The position numbers and the translations under genes were made by a program. Positions 1 through 8,508 of a DNA stretch of 64,000 nt are shown in pieces. Within the stretch, counting starts at the first letter, position 1; every line of letters starts with the position of its first letter. This DNA is from JASHVB01 sp035508435 (GTDB lineage: Bacteria > Pseudomonadota > Alphaproteobacteria > Acetobacterales > Acetobacteraceae), in the NCBI GenBank assembly GCA_035508435.1, contig DATJNA010000095.1, positions 1 through 64,000 of the forward strand, in the 5' to 3' direction. Below the pieces are notes generated by a model that did no database searches, was not told the DNA's origin, and saw nothing but the letters and a program-made list of their open reading frames with translations.

Positions 1-717
1 CGCTTTCCAAAACTTCGGTAGTTCCGCGTCAGACAGCACACGCTCGCGGGATTTCGTTTCGTTGCGCGTGACACCGTGACAGGGGTTGACCGCGATGTCG
101 CCGACTTCCTCTTTGATCGCCCAACTGAAGATGGCCGAGGCCGCCGCGAGCACTTGGTTCGCAACCACGGGGGCACCCCCATCGGTGATCCGCCGGATCA
201 CCGTTCGAACATCGGAGCGCGTGATGTCCCTCGCGCGCAGCTTGTTCCACCGGGGCGCTAGGTGCTTCGCGACCAACGCGTCGGCTTGCCTCCAACTCTT
301 GTTCACGCGCTTCGCGTGTTCCAGGTAGCGGCTTGCCACGTCTTCGAATGTTTCGGCCTTCAGGCCGCGCTGCTTCTCCGCTTGCGGGTCGATCCCCTGC
401 GCTACCTGCCCGCGTAGCCGGTCGGCTATCTTGCGCGCTTCGGCGAGGCCCACGGCATCAATTCGGCCGATGGTGAAGCAGCGCAGCCGTCCACCAGACC
501 GATATACGAAGCGCCAGCTCCGCGGCGCGGCGGCGGTGCCCCCCGGTTTGTCACCGTCTTTGCGCTTCGGTGCGACGGCCAGCGCCAGGCCCCGGCATTT
601 GGCGTCCCAGTATAAGGTGCGCGTTGGGCCGGGCTGAACGTTGCGGACGAACGGGTCGCTCAAAACGAGCTTCGACGGGGCCTTTGGCGACTGGCCATCA
701 CGGCGGGGGCGGGGCAT
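1..717 (-). CDS. Tyrosine site-specific integrase, N-terminal part (cut by window edge)
   Basis: The reverse strand is open from an ATG at 717 to the window edge (239 codons, no stop). The protein starts MPRPRRDGQSP and has the N-terminal arm-binding layout of P4-type integrases: an early LYWDAKCRGLALAV strand, then WRFVYRSGGRLRCFTIG, then the LAEARKIADRLRGQVAQGIDP segment. A core-binding SAM-like region follows (TFEDVASRYLEH ... ANQVLAAASAIFSWAI). The catalytic R-H-R-H-Y domain would lie left of position 1 and cannot be seen, so activity cannot be judged. In this family the enzyme integrates and excises prophages or genomic islands. There is no tRNA or obvious attachment repeat between the gene and the first host-like gene at 935, so the integration point is unknown. 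The N-terminal match is strong. Confidence 0.88.
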   Translation of the reverse strand, partial: MPRPRRDGQSPKAPSKLVLSDPFVRNVQPGPTRTLYWDAKCRGLALAVAPKRKDGDKPGGTAAAPRSWRFVYRSGGRLRCFTIGRIDAVGLAEARKIADRLRGQVAQGIDPQAEKQRGLKAETFEDVASRYLEHAKRVNKSWRQADALVAKHLAPRWNKLRARDITRSDVRTVIRRITDGGAPVVANQVLAAASAIFSWAIKEEVGDIAVNPCHGVTRNETKSRERVLSDAELPKFWKA

Positions 718-729
718 GGGGCGGTCTCC

Positions 730-850
730 GGTATAACCCTGGTATAACGCCTATAGCTTAATGCCCCTAAACGGCGCTTAACAGTAGGCGATGCAAAAAC
801 CTAGGTAACATCGACGTTTTTGCGCATTCATTTACGGAGGTTAACGGCGC
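730..850. promoter_or_regulatory. AT-richer upstream region of the integrase with short repeats
   Basis: The 217 bases between the divergent integrase and sulfotransferase genes hold several short repeats. GGTATAAC occurs twice, 11 bp apart (730-737 and 741-748). AACGGCGC occurs at 770-777 and 843-850. An inverted repeat GCAAAAAC (793-800) / GTTTTTGC (816-823) has a 15-base spacer. Such repeats upstream of an integrase could be regulator or excisionase binding sites; this is inference from position only. No gene is visible here. Confidence 0.35.
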
Positions 851-934
851 AAAATTGGCGGTTTTATTAACCCCGGCTTAACCGATTGCTCCTAACCTGC
901 CCCAGTCCCGTGTGTTCCATGGCGAGGGGTTGGC

Positions 935-1813
935 GTGTTTCAACGGCTGCATACAGAGATCGGCAGCCTTGCAGCGACGCAGCTTTTCTTCATTGGCGGC
1001 ACGATGAAATCCGGCACCACCTGGCTGCAGCTTCTGCTGGACGCGCACCCGCAGATCGCGTGCAAGGGCGAGGGGCACATCGCCAATCATCTTGCCCCGT
1101 TGCTGTCGCACTGCCTGGATCAGCACAATCGCAAGACAGCGGAAAAGAACGCCGCGATCTTCAGCGAGATCGACGGGTTTCCGCGTTACCGCCGGGACGA
1201 CCTCGCCTACCTGATCGGCGCGGCCATCTTGCTACCGTTCGCGAAGCCTGGTTCGCACAAGGACCTGCACGCGGTCGGCGAGAAGACGCCGGACAACGTA
1301 CGCCACTTCGATCTGCTGCACGCCATCTTCCCCACCGCTCGTTTCCTGCATGTCGTGCGCGACGGGCGGGACTGCGCCGTGTCCGCCTGGTTCCACAATC
1401 TGCGCGCCAACCCGGAGTGGATGCGCGCGACCTACGCCTCTCTGCCCGACTTTGCCGCGGTGTTCGCGCGTGCATGGGCGGCGGATCTGGCGCTGGCGGC
1501 GACCTTCGGTGCCGCCTGCCCCGCCCTCTGCCAGACCGTGCGGTACGAGGCGCTGCTGAACGATACCGCGGGCACGCTCCAAACTGTGCTGGAGTTCCTC
1601 GGCATGGCGGCGGATGCCGACACGGTGGCGCAGTGCTGCGATGCTGCCAGCTTCGAACGGCTGAGTGCGGGGCGAGCACGTGGCGAGGAAGATCGTTGCT
1701 CGTTCTTCCGTCTCGGCGTGCAAGGCGATTGGCGCGCACATTTCGACGCGGCGGCCAACCGCGCCTTCATCCACGCCGCCTCGCCATGGCTGGAGGTGCT
1801 GGGCTATCTCTGA
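935..1813 (+). CDS. Sulfotransferase family protein (PAPS-dependent)
   Basis: The 292-residue protein carries the two nucleotide-binding signatures of PAPS sulfotransferases: the 5'-phosphosulfate loop KSGTTWLQLLL at residues 25-35 and the 3'-phosphate motif VVRDGRD with a downstream serine around residues 140-150. Members transfer sulfate from PAPS to an acceptor hydroxyl or amine; the acceptor cannot be read from the sequence. The start is GTG, chosen because GAGGGG sits six bases upstream and the P-loop then falls at the usual distance from the N terminus. There is no signal peptide, so it is probably cytoplasmic. It is followed on the same strand by a MaoC-like gene and an FAH-family gene, perhaps one transcript. 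Confidence 0.87.
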   Translation: MFQRLHTEIGSLAATQLFFIGGTMKSGTTWLQLLLDAHPQIACKGEGHIANHLAPLLSHCLDQHNRKTAEKNAAIFSEIDGFPRYRRDDLAYLIGAAILLPFAKPGSHKDLHAVGEKTPDNVRHFDLLHAIFPTARFLHVVRDGRDCAVSAWFHNLRANPEWMRATYASLPDFAAVFARAWAADLALAATFGAACPALCQTVRYEALLNDTAGTLQTVLEFLGMAADADTVAQCCDAASFERLSAGRARGEEDRCSFFRLGVQGDWRAHFDAAANRAFIHAASPWLEVLGYL

Positions 1814-1870
1814 CCGTGTGCCGGCGCGTGCCGCACGGCAGGTGCGCAACGGCAGCGGGAGGCGATGGCA

Positions 1871-2350
1871 ATGGAGATCGAAGGTTACGAGATCCTGGGG
1901 CTCGGCCTCTATTTCGAGGACCTGCCCGTCGGCCGGAAATTCCGCACCATCGGGCGGACGCTGACCGAGGCCGACCTGGTGAATTTCATCGGCGTCACCG
2001 GCATGACCGAGGTGTTGTTCTCCAACACCGAATTCCTGCGCCACGAAAGCGACATCAAGCAGCGCGTCGTGCCAGCGGCCATGGTGTATTCGTTTGCCGA
2101 GGGATTGCTGGTGCACGCCACCATGCAGCACACCGGCTTCGCCTTCCTGCACATGGAGCTGAATGTCGAAGGCCCGACCCTCGCTGGCGACACGATCCAT
2201 GTCGAATGCGAGGTGGTGGAAAGCCGCCGCAGCGCCAGCCGGCCCAATCGCGGCCTGGTGCGCACGCGCAATCGCGTGGTGCAGCAGCAGGGCCGTGTGG
2301 TGCTGACCTATACGCCGTTGCGGATGGTCAAGGCCCGCACCGAGGGGTAG
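1871..2350 (+). CDS. MaoC-like / hotdog-fold dehydratase or thioesterase
   Basis: A protein of about 160 residues with the MaoC-like layout: FEDLPVGRKFRTIGRTLTEA near the N terminus, a central helix region containing VVPAAMVYSFAEGLL, and a C-terminal strand region (AGDTIHVECEVVESR...VVLTYTPLRMV). MaoC enzymes hydrate or dehydrate acyl-CoA thioesters. The usual D-x4-H catalytic pair of (R)-hydratases is not clear here, so the reaction is uncertain. Two ATG codons are in frame (1865 and 1871); GGGAGG at about 1858-1862 fits the second better. It lies 57 bases after the sulfotransferase and 27 before the FAH-family gene. Confidence 0.75.
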   Translation: MEIEGYEILGLGLYFEDLPVGRKFRTIGRTLTEADLVNFIGVTGMTEVLFSNTEFLRHESDIKQRVVPAAMVYSFAEGLLVHATMQHTGFAFLHMELNVEGPTLAGDTIHVECEVVESRRSASRPNRGLVRTRNRVVQQQGRVVLTYTPLRMVKARTEG

Positions 2351-2377
2351 CATCGCGCCGCAAGAGGAAACGGTGCA

Positions 2378-3379
2378 ATGAAACTGGCAACCTACCAGAC
2401 GGCGGACGGCCCGGCGCTCGGCATTGTGCTGACGGAGAAGGGCCAGATCGTCAATGCGGCCGCGGCCTGCACACGCTTGCTTGGGGTGCGGCATCACGGT
2501 CCATTCAGCATGCTGGCGCTGATCGAAAGCGGTCCGGCGGGGCTGGCTTTGCTACACCGCCTGCCGCTGCACGAGGCGGCGATCGTGCCATTCGCGGTTG
2601 ACCTCGCGGGCGTGAAATTGCTGGCGCCGCTGCCGGTGCCGCCGCAGCTTCGCGATTGCTCTGTGTTTGCCCAGCATGTCAGCCACGCGCCGCTTGGCAT
2701 GCAACGGCTGAAGGCCGCGCTGGAGGGACACCACCTGGGTGCCCTGCCGGAACCCGCGGTGCCGGAGGTGTACCTCGCGCAACCGATCTGGTATATCAGC
2801 AACCGGTTCAGCGTGGTCGGCCACGACGGGGTGGTGCGTTGGCCAGGCTATAGCCGGGTGATGGATTTCGAACTGGAACTGGCCGTCGTCATCGGCAAGG
2901 GCGGTGCCGATATTTCCGAAGCCGACGCTCGCGGTCACATCTTCGGCTACACGATCATGAACGATTTCTCGGCGCGAGATCAGCAGCGGCGGGAGATGGA
3001 AGCGGGCCTTGGCCCAACCAAGGGCAAGAGCTTCGATACCGGCAACGCCATCGGTCCCTGGATCGTCACGGCCGACGAGGTTCCCGATCCCTATGCGCTG
3101 CCGGTCGCGGTGCGGGTGAACGGCGAGGAATGGGCGCGCAGCACCACCGCCGGCATGCTGCACAGCTACGAGCAAATCATCGCTTTCATTTCGCGCAACG
3201 AGACGCTGCATCCGGGCGAGATCATCGCTGGCGGCACGGTGGGCGGCTGCTGCGGACTGGAGCTGGGCCGCTTTCTGCCCGACGGTGCCACGATCGAGCT
3301 GGAGGTGACCGGGATTGGCGTGCTGCGCAACAAGGTGGTCGCGAACGCGCAGGCGGGGGCCGTGGTGATGCGGGTCTAA
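2378..3379 (+). CDS. Fumarylacetoacetate hydrolase (FAH) family enzyme
   Basis: The 333-residue protein has the FAH fold signatures: a MDFELELAVVIGKGG strand carrying the metal-binding E-x-E pair, then GYTIMNDFSARDQQ, and KSFDTGNAIGPWIV with the lysine and aspartate that complete the active site. The C-terminal GGTVGGCCGLELGRFL segment is also typical. The family cleaves or decarboxylates beta-diketo acids in aromatic and sugar-acid breakdown using Mg or Ca. Substrate is not predictable. AGGAAACGG upstream supports the ATG. It is the third gene of a same-strand run and ends before a block of palindromic repeats. Confidence 0.88.
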   Translation: MKLATYQTADGPALGIVLTEKGQIVNAAAACTRLLGVRHHGPFSMLALIESGPAGLALLHRLPLHEAAIVPFAVDLAGVKLLAPLPVPPQLRDCSVFAQHVSHAPLGMQRLKAALEGHHLGALPEPAVPEVYLAQPIWYISNRFSVVGHDGVVRWPGYSRVMDFELELAVVIGKGGADISEADARGHIFGYTIMNDFSARDQQRREMEAGLGPTKGKSFDTGNAIGPWIVTADEVPDPYALPVAVRVNGEEWARSTTAGMLHSYEQIIAFISRNETLHPGEIIAGGTVGGCCGLELGRFLPDGATIELEVTGIGVLRNKVVANAQAGAVVMRV

Positions 3380-3413
3380 TCTCCGCGGTCAGGGCACTGT
3401 GAAACGCGGCCAT

Positions 3414-3618
3414 TGTCATTGCGAGGACCGCGCGCGAAGCGCGGCGGGACGAAGCAGCCTCATTCGAGTGGGCGCACGGACTCTCGCGCGGCCAAGCGAC
3501 CGAGATTGCTTCGGCCCCTCTGGGGCTTCGCAATGACATGGGTGGTTTCCTTCGGCCCCTTTGGAGTGTCGCAATGACAGGGGGGGTCCTTCGGCGCCTC
3601 TGGGACGTCGCAATGACG
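3414..3618. repeat. Dispersed palindromic (REP-like) element, full copy plus two extra right ends
   Basis: The element opens with TGTCATTGCGAGGACCGC and closes with CTTCGCAATGACA on the other arm (3414-3538). It is followed by two additional right-end copies, each ending GTCGCAATGAC (to about 3579 and 3617). Related copies are listed at 7865, 27003, 28392, 49351, 50516, 54593, 56609 and 62726. This copy fills the gap between the convergent FAH and esterase genes, where it could also act as a transcription end; that role is inference. Confidence 0.85.
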
Positions 3619-3654
3619 GCGGCCTCCTGCACCACGCATCGCTAATTCCGGGCA

Positions 3655-4758
3655 CTACGTCGCGCCCTGTTCCTCGCCCAAGAACCAATCCAGCATCCGC
3701 GCATTCTCCTCGCGCGGATAGGCGTGCGACAGGTCGGCGATCTCGCGGTACATCACCTTCGCTCCCGCCGCATCCAGCCCCGCATGAGCCGAGCGCGCGA
3801 CCGATACGGGAAACATCCAGTCCAGCGCCCCGTGCACCAGATAGATCGGCAGTCCCGTCATGCGCTGAGGCTCCGCCATCGTCAGTAACAGCGGATGGAA
3901 GCTTGCGGCAATCGGCGCGAGATGGGTGAAAGGTGAGTCTGGGTCGATGCCGCTGATCAGCGTGAAGGTGCCGCCGTCGCTCATCCCGGTCAGCAGCAGC
4001 CGCGTGCGATCGACGTGCCACGTCCGCGCCATTTGCTCCAGCACGTCGACGAGATGCGCGGCATCGATGTCTGGCTGCATCAGCGACCAGGTGTCGCCGA
4101 TGGCGGTCGGCGCCGCCACGATCACCCCGCGGCTGCGCGCTTCCCGCACCCAGGTCCATAGAAACAATCGGCCATGCCCGGAACCGCCGTGCAGGGCCAT
4201 GACCAGGGGATAGGCGCGCGCCGCATCGTAATCCTCCGGCACGAACACCGAGAACCCGCCGCGCTCGTCCGTGGTGTTCGCCGCATGCAGCACGCCTACC
4301 TGCGCGTCGGTTCGCGCTGCCCCTGCCGACAGCCGGTCGAGCAGCGCCTGGTCGTCACGGCGATCCGCCAGCAGGAAGAAGCGGCTGACCGAGGACAGCG
4401 ACGACGCCAGGAGATACAGCGCCTCGTGGGCTCGGGCGACCTGGCGCAGGGCCCGGAAGGCTTCGCGCAGTCCGTTTGTGCCGGTCGCTGCCTCGCGCAG
4501 CGCCTCGCAGGCGCGCAAGGTGAAGGTGGCGGCGTGTTCCGCTTGGTCGCGGAACGATATCAGCCGGTCCGGCCACGCGGCCGCGAGGAAGGATTCGTGC
4601 GCGCCACGCAGGGCGGTGTCGTCATCACCGAGCACGGCCGTCAGCGACGCGAGATCGGGCGGATGCAGATGCCTGGCGATAAATCCGAGCTTCTCCAGCG
4701 CATCCATTGTGCGCGCGACCAGCCCGACTATCGCCTCAACCAGAGGGTCTTCCTGCAT
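3655..4758 (-). CDS. Alpha/beta hydrolase (phospholipase/carboxylesterase-like) with helical N-terminal extension
   Basis: A 367-residue protein. The N-terminal half (residues 1-180) is helical with no recognised domain; the C-terminal half is an alpha/beta hydrolase resembling phospholipase/carboxylesterases and dienelactone hydrolases. Visible elements are the oxyanion strand YPLVMALHGGSG, the nucleophile elbow LTGMSDGG (G-x-S-x-G), an aspartate in YLVHGALDWMFPV and a histidine in IADLSHAYP, completing a Ser-Asp-His triad. The frame is open further upstream, but ATG 4758 is preferred because AGGCAGG lies upstream and the longer N terminus (RSLDIHAGALWSG...) is not protein-like. The ester substrate is unknown. 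Confidence 0.8.
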   Translation of the reverse strand: MQEDPLVEAIVGLVARTMDALEKLGFIARHLHPPDLASLTAVLGDDDTALRGAHESFLAAAWPDRLISFRDQAEHAATFTLRACEALREAATGTNGLREAFRALRQVARAHEALYLLASSLSSVSRFFLLADRRDDQALLDRLSAGAARTDAQVGVLHAANTTDERGGFSVFVPEDYDAARAYPLVMALHGGSGHGRLFLWTWVREARSRGVIVAAPTAIGDTWSLMQPDIDAAHLVDVLEQMARTWHVDRTRLLLTGMSDGGTFTLISGIDPDSPFTHLAPIAASFHPLLLTMAEPQRMTGLPIYLVHGALDWMFPVSVARSAHAGLDAAGAKVMYREIADLSHAYPREENARMLDWFLGEEQGAT

Positions 4759-4969
4759 GTTGGTTGCCTGCCTCTCGTCATGGGAGATTTGACCCGGTCG
4801 TGGCCATGAACGCCAGTGCGTGGGGGGCGGGCGCCATGTCTCCCGTCGACCGGACCACAGCGCACCGGCGTGAATGTCAAGCGACCTATAAGCGGCTGGC
4901 TTTTCCGCCCCTCCCGGCCGCCCCCACCCCATGCTAGAGACCCCGCATGCCCCAAACCCGTCCCGAACC

Positions 4970-6274
4970 ATGACCGAGCAACGCCCCGCCGCCAGCCTGG
5001 ATCGCTTCTTCAGCGCACCGCTGACGGAGACCGATCCCGAACTTGCCGCCGCGATCGGCGCCGAACTGCATCGTCAGCAGGACGGCATCGAGCTGATCGC
5101 CAGCGAGAACCTGGTCTCCGCCGCGGTGCTGGAGGCGCAGGGCTCGGTGCTGACCAACAAATATGCCGAGGGCTATCCCGGTCGTCGCTATTATGGCGGT
5201 TGCGTCTATGTCGATGTGGCGGAGCAATTGGCCATTGACCGCGCGAAACAACTGTTCCACTGCGCCTTTGCCAACGTGCAGCCACATTCCGGGGCGCAGG
5301 CCAACCAGGCGGTCTTGCTCGCCCTGCTGCGGCCGGGCGACACCATCCTGGGCATGAGCCTCGCCGCCGGCGGCCACCTGACGCATGGTGCCGCGCCGAA
5401 CCTCTCCGGCAAATGGTTCCGTGCTGTCCAGTATGGCGTGCGGCGCGACGACGGCTTGCTGGACTACGACGAACTGGAGCGTCTGGCGCGGGACGAAAGA
5501 CCGAAGTTGATCATCGCCGGCGGCTCCGCCTATCCGCGCTTCATCGACTTCGCCCGCATCCGCCGCGTCGCCGACGACGTAGGTGCGCTCTTGATGGTGG
5601 ACATGGCGCATTTCGCCGGCCTGGTCGCCGCCGATCTGTTCCCCTCGCCGTTGCCGCACGCGCATGTGGTGACCACTACCACACACAAGACCCTGCGCGG
5701 CCCGCGTGGCGGCATGGTGCTGAGCAATGACCCGGAGATCGGCAAGAAGATCAACGGCGCCGTGTTCCCGGGCCTGCAAGGTGGCCCGCTGATGCACGTC
5801 ATCGCCGGCAAGGCCGCCGCGTTCGGCGAGGCGCTGCGTCCGGAGTTCCGCGCCTATCAGAAAGCGGTGGCGGACAACGCCAGGGTGCTGGCGGAGACGC
5901 TGCTCCAGCGTGGCGTCGCGATCGTGTCCGGCGGCACCGACTGCCATCTCATGTTGGCCGACCTCCGTCCCAGGCGCGTCACCGGCAGGGCGGCCGAGGC
6001 CAGCCTGGAACGCGCCCATATCACGGCCAACAAGAACGCCATCCCGTTCGATCCGGAGAAACCGGCGGTCACGTCCGGCATCCGCCTCGGCACGCCTGCG
6101 GCTACCACGCGCGGCTTCGGCGCGGCGGAGTTCCGCGAGATCGGCGCGATGGTCGACGAGGTGCTGGAGGGCCTGTCGCGGTCCAACGACGGCAGCAACG
6201 ACGCGGCAGAGCATACGGTGGGTGCTCGGGTCCAGGCGATGTGCGCGCGCTTCCCGATCTATCAGGGAGCCTGA
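4970..6274 (+). CDS. glyA: Serine hydroxymethyltransferase
   Basis: GlyA interconverts serine plus tetrahydrofolate and glycine plus methylene-tetrahydrofolate, using PLP, in the cytoplasm. The 434-residue protein shows GIELIASENLVS near the N terminus, YPGRRYYGGC, PHSGAQAN and the PLP-lysine motif TTTTHKTLRGPRGG, then GLQGGP and the C-terminal TSGIRLGTPAATTRGFG. ATG 4970 (MTEQRP) gives the usual length; an upstream in-frame ATG at 4931 would add 13 residues. The stop is three bases before nrdR, an arrangement common in alphaproteobacteria. Confidence 0.97.
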   Translation: MTEQRPAASLDRFFSAPLTETDPELAAAIGAELHRQQDGIELIASENLVSAAVLEAQGSVLTNKYAEGYPGRRYYGGCVYVDVAEQLAIDRAKQLFHCAFANVQPHSGAQANQAVLLALLRPGDTILGMSLAAGGHLTHGAAPNLSGKWFRAVQYGVRRDDGLLDYDELERLARDERPKLIIAGGSAYPRFIDFARIRRVADDVGALLMVDMAHFAGLVAADLFPSPLPHAHVVTTTTHKTLRGPRGGMVLSNDPEIGKKINGAVFPGLQGGPLMHVIAGKAAAFGEALRPEFRAYQKAVADNARVLAETLLQRGVAIVSGGTDCHLMLADLRPRRVTGRAAEASLERAHITANKNAIPFDPEKPAVTSGIRLGTPAATTRGFGAAEFREIGAMVDEVLEGLSRSNDGSNDAAEHTVGARVQAMCARFPIYQGA

Positions 6275-6277
6275 GCG

Positions 6278-6733
6278 ATGCGCTGCCCGTTCTGCGGCAA
6301 TGACGACACGCAGGTGAAGGACAGCCGGCCCAGCGAGGACGGCAGCGCGATCCGCCGCCGCCGCTACTGCCCGCATTGCGGGCAGCGCTTCACCACGATC
6401 GAGCGCACCCAGTTGCGCGAGCTGACCGTGGTGAAGTCGGACGGCCGCCGCGTGCCGTTCGACCGCGACAAGCTGGCGAAATCGATCCGTACTGCGCTGA
6501 ACAAGCGGCCGGTCCAGGAGGAGCGCATCGAGCGCATCGTCAACGGCATCGTGCGGCAGTTGGAGGCGTCGGGCGAGAGCGACATCCCCAGCAAGCAGAT
6601 CGGCGAACTGGTGATGGACACACTGAAGGAGATTGATCCGGTGGCGTATGTGCGTTTCGCCAGCGTGTATCGCAATTTCCGTGAAGCCAAGGATTTTGGG
6701 GATTTCGTTGGATCGCTGGCAGGCAAGGACTGA
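6278..6733 (+). CDS. nrdR: Transcriptional repressor NrdR
   Basis: The 151-residue protein is a full-length NrdR, the ATP/dATP-sensing repressor of ribonucleotide reductase genes. The zinc ribbon uses MRCPFCG and YCPHCGQRF (two C-x2-C pairs), followed by the ATP-cone domain starting VVKSDGRRVPFDRDKL and the YVRFASVYRNF segment. The spacing of three bases from glyA and an overlap with the next gene indicate a glyA-nrdR-pdxA transcript. GGGAGC upstream supports the ATG. Confidence 0.96.
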   Translation: MRCPFCGNDDTQVKDSRPSEDGSAIRRRRYCPHCGQRFTTIERTQLRELTVVKSDGRRVPFDRDKLAKSIRTALNKRPVQEERIERIVNGIVRQLEASGESDIPSKQIGELVMDTLKEIDPVAYVRFASVYRNFREAKDFGDFVGSLAGKD

Positions 6734-7781
6734 GCCTCTCGAGGCAGCCGCCGCTGGAAACCGTTGGTCGGCCGGACAGCTGCTTGCGCTGACCATGGGC
6801 GACCCGGCCGGTATCGGCGGCGAACTCACGCTGCGCGCCTGGCAAGCGTTGCGGACGAAGCCATTGTCGTTCCTCGCCCTGGACGATCCACGGCGTCTTG
6901 CCGATATCGGCCGGCGTATCGGCAGCGACGTGCCGATTCGCGAAACCGACGCTACCGGGGCGGCGGCGGTGTTTGCCGATGCGCTGCCGGTATTGCCGAT
7001 TTCGCTCGGGTCGCCGGCAGAACCCGGCCGACCCGACAAGGCGAATGCCGCGGCGGTGATCCAATCGATCGAGCGCGCCGTGGCGCTGGCGCAAAGCGGG
7101 GTGGTGGGCGGCGTCGTCACCAACCCGATCAATAAGGCGGCGCTCTACGATGCCGGCTTCGCCTATCCCGGCCATACCGAATTCCTCGCCGCACTGACCG
7201 GTGTCCTCGGCAATGAGATTATGATGCTGGCGTCACCGCAGTTGCGCGTGGTGCCGGTGACCATCCATGTCTCGCTGCGCCAGGCGCTGGCATCTCTCAC
7301 CACCGAGCGGATCCTGGCTGTGGCCCGCACGACGCACGCTGCATTGCGCCGCGATTTCGGCCTCGCGCAACCACGTCTCGCGGTGGCCGGGCTCAATCCG
7401 CATGCCGGCGAGCAAGGCGCGCTGGGCGATGAGGAACGCACGATCATCGGCCCGGCGCTGGCCGCCTTGCGGGCCGAAGGGATCGATGTGACCGGTCCCT
7501 GGCCGCCCGATACGATGTTCACCGCGACGGCCCGTGCGAGCTACGACGCGGCGATCTGCATGTACCACGATCAGGCACTGATCCCGCTGAAAACGCTGGA
7601 TATGGACCACGGCGTGAACGTGACGCTCGGGCTGCCGATCGTGCGCACCTCGCCGGACCACGGCACCGCCTACGACATATCGGGGAAGGGTATCGCCGAC
7701 CCGGTCAGCCTGATCGCGGCGATCGAACTCGCGGCGACCCTGGCGGAGCGTCGCGCGTCCGCGGCGCCGCCTGGGCTTTGA
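6708..7781 (+). CDS. pdxA: 4-hydroxythreonine-4-phosphate dehydrogenase
   Basis: PdxA oxidises 4-phosphohydroxy-threonine in the DXP-dependent route to pyridoxal phosphate. Signatures are LALTMGDPAGIGGEL, the metal-binding histidines in YPGHTEFLA, HVSLRQAL and YHDQALIPLKTL, and the tail LPIVRTSPDHGTAYDI. The only usable starts are TTG 6708 (overlapping the end of nrdR by 26 bases, with GGGG six bases upstream) and ATG 6795. The ATG would cut off the first conserved strand, so TTG is preferred, giving 357 residues. GlyA and the next gene of the run both use or make PLP-linked chemistry, so co-transcription is sensible. Confidence 0.93.
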   Translation: MDRWQARTEPLEAAAAGNRWSAGQLLALTMGDPAGIGGELTLRAWQALRTKPLSFLALDDPRRLADIGRRIGSDVPIRETDATGAAAVFADALPVLPISLGSPAEPGRPDKANAAAVIQSIERAVALAQSGVVGGVVTNPINKAALYDAGFAYPGHTEFLAALTGVLGNEIMMLASPQLRVVPVTIHVSLRQALASLTTERILAVARTTHAALRRDFGLAQPRLAVAGLNPHAGEQGALGDEERTIIGPALAALRAEGIDVTGPWPPDTMFTATARASYDAAICMYHDQALIPLKTLDMDHGVNVTLGLPIVRTSPDHGTAYDISGKGIADPVSLIAAIELAATLAERRASAAPPGL

Positions 7782-7864
7782 CCGGGCAAGCAAACCCATT
7801 CGGCATTGCGTCTGGAGGGTTGGGTGGAGTCTGCCAGGGGTTGCTTCCCGGGTCACGCCCAAGC

Positions 7865-7887
7865 CCGCTGCGCTCGTCGCAATGACA
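7865..7887. repeat. Half copy of the REP-like element
   Basis: Only the right end, CTCGTCGCAATGACAGG, is present between pdxA and the cupin gene. It matches the closing arm of the dispersed palindromic family. Confidence 0.6.
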
Positions 7888-7933
7888 GGATATGCGCGAT
7901 CACAGGATACGTACGACCAGGAGGGAACAACCG

Positions 7934-8338
7934 ATGCTGAGCTTCGATCTTCTGAAGGAACAAGGCTTCGATCTGCAAAAGCATGTGGAAAAGGTGCTGG
8001 GGAAGATGGGCGAGGGCGACGTCACCGTCGCCTGCTGGGAACCTGGCCAGGTCAGCCCCAATCATCTGCATCCCAACGCCACGGAGATATATTTCTGCTT
8101 CCAGGGCGGCGGCACCATGCGTACGCCGAGCGGCACCGTGGCAGTGACGCCCGGCAGCTTCGTCGTCCATCCGCGCGGCGAGCTCCACGAATACATCAAT
8201 GGTCCCGAGCGCACCCTCTTGTTCCGGGTACGTTATGGTGACGACATGTCTACCCGTAGCAAGGACTGGCCGACCAATCCGCGGTTCGAGCAACGCCCGG
8301 AGGACGCCGCCTGGTTCGCGGAGCATCCGGACGGCTGA
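7934..8338 (+). CDS. Small cupin-domain protein
   Basis: A 134-residue single-domain cupin. The first cupin motif is readable as PNHLHPNATEIYFCFQGGG, giving two histidines and a glutamate, and the second as GSFVVHPRGELHEYIN with its histidine. Such proteins bind a divalent metal and may be dioxygenases, isomerases or simple sensors; no specific reaction can be assigned. GGAGGGAAC ends seven bases before the chosen ATG, which is why the longer frame from 7892 is rejected. It stands alone between pdxA and coxG. Confidence 0.8.
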   Translation: MLSFDLLKEQGFDLQKHVEKVLGKMGEGDVTVACWEPGQVSPNHLHPNATEIYFCFQGGGTMRTPSGTVAVTPGSFVVHPRGELHEYINGPERTLLFRVRYGDDMSTRSKDWPTNPRFEQRPEDAAWFAEHPDG

Positions 8339-8508
8339 CCTCCGGCCGTGCCCGCGCGCCTAGCTGGCTGACCCTCGGGTCGCGGCTCCCGTTCAACAAC
8401 CCGTGCCATCCCCGCCGCGCACGCGCGGGTCGTGGTGCCCTGGGGCTTGTTTGCACGCCCTCCCCCCTGCAAGTAACGTCCGGCCTACCCAACAGGGACA
8501 TGTGAGCG

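Noticed and set aside
886..2601. 571-residue forward frame spanning sulfotransferase and MaoC-like genes
   Set aside because: It is out of frame with both real genes, and its Arg-rich product has no known fold.
4934..7132. 732-residue open frame on the reverse strand across glyA and nrdR
   Set aside because: It is the antisense shadow of GC-rich glyA, nrdR and pdxA codons; its product is His/Arg/Ala-rich without any domain, while the forward genes are unmistakable.
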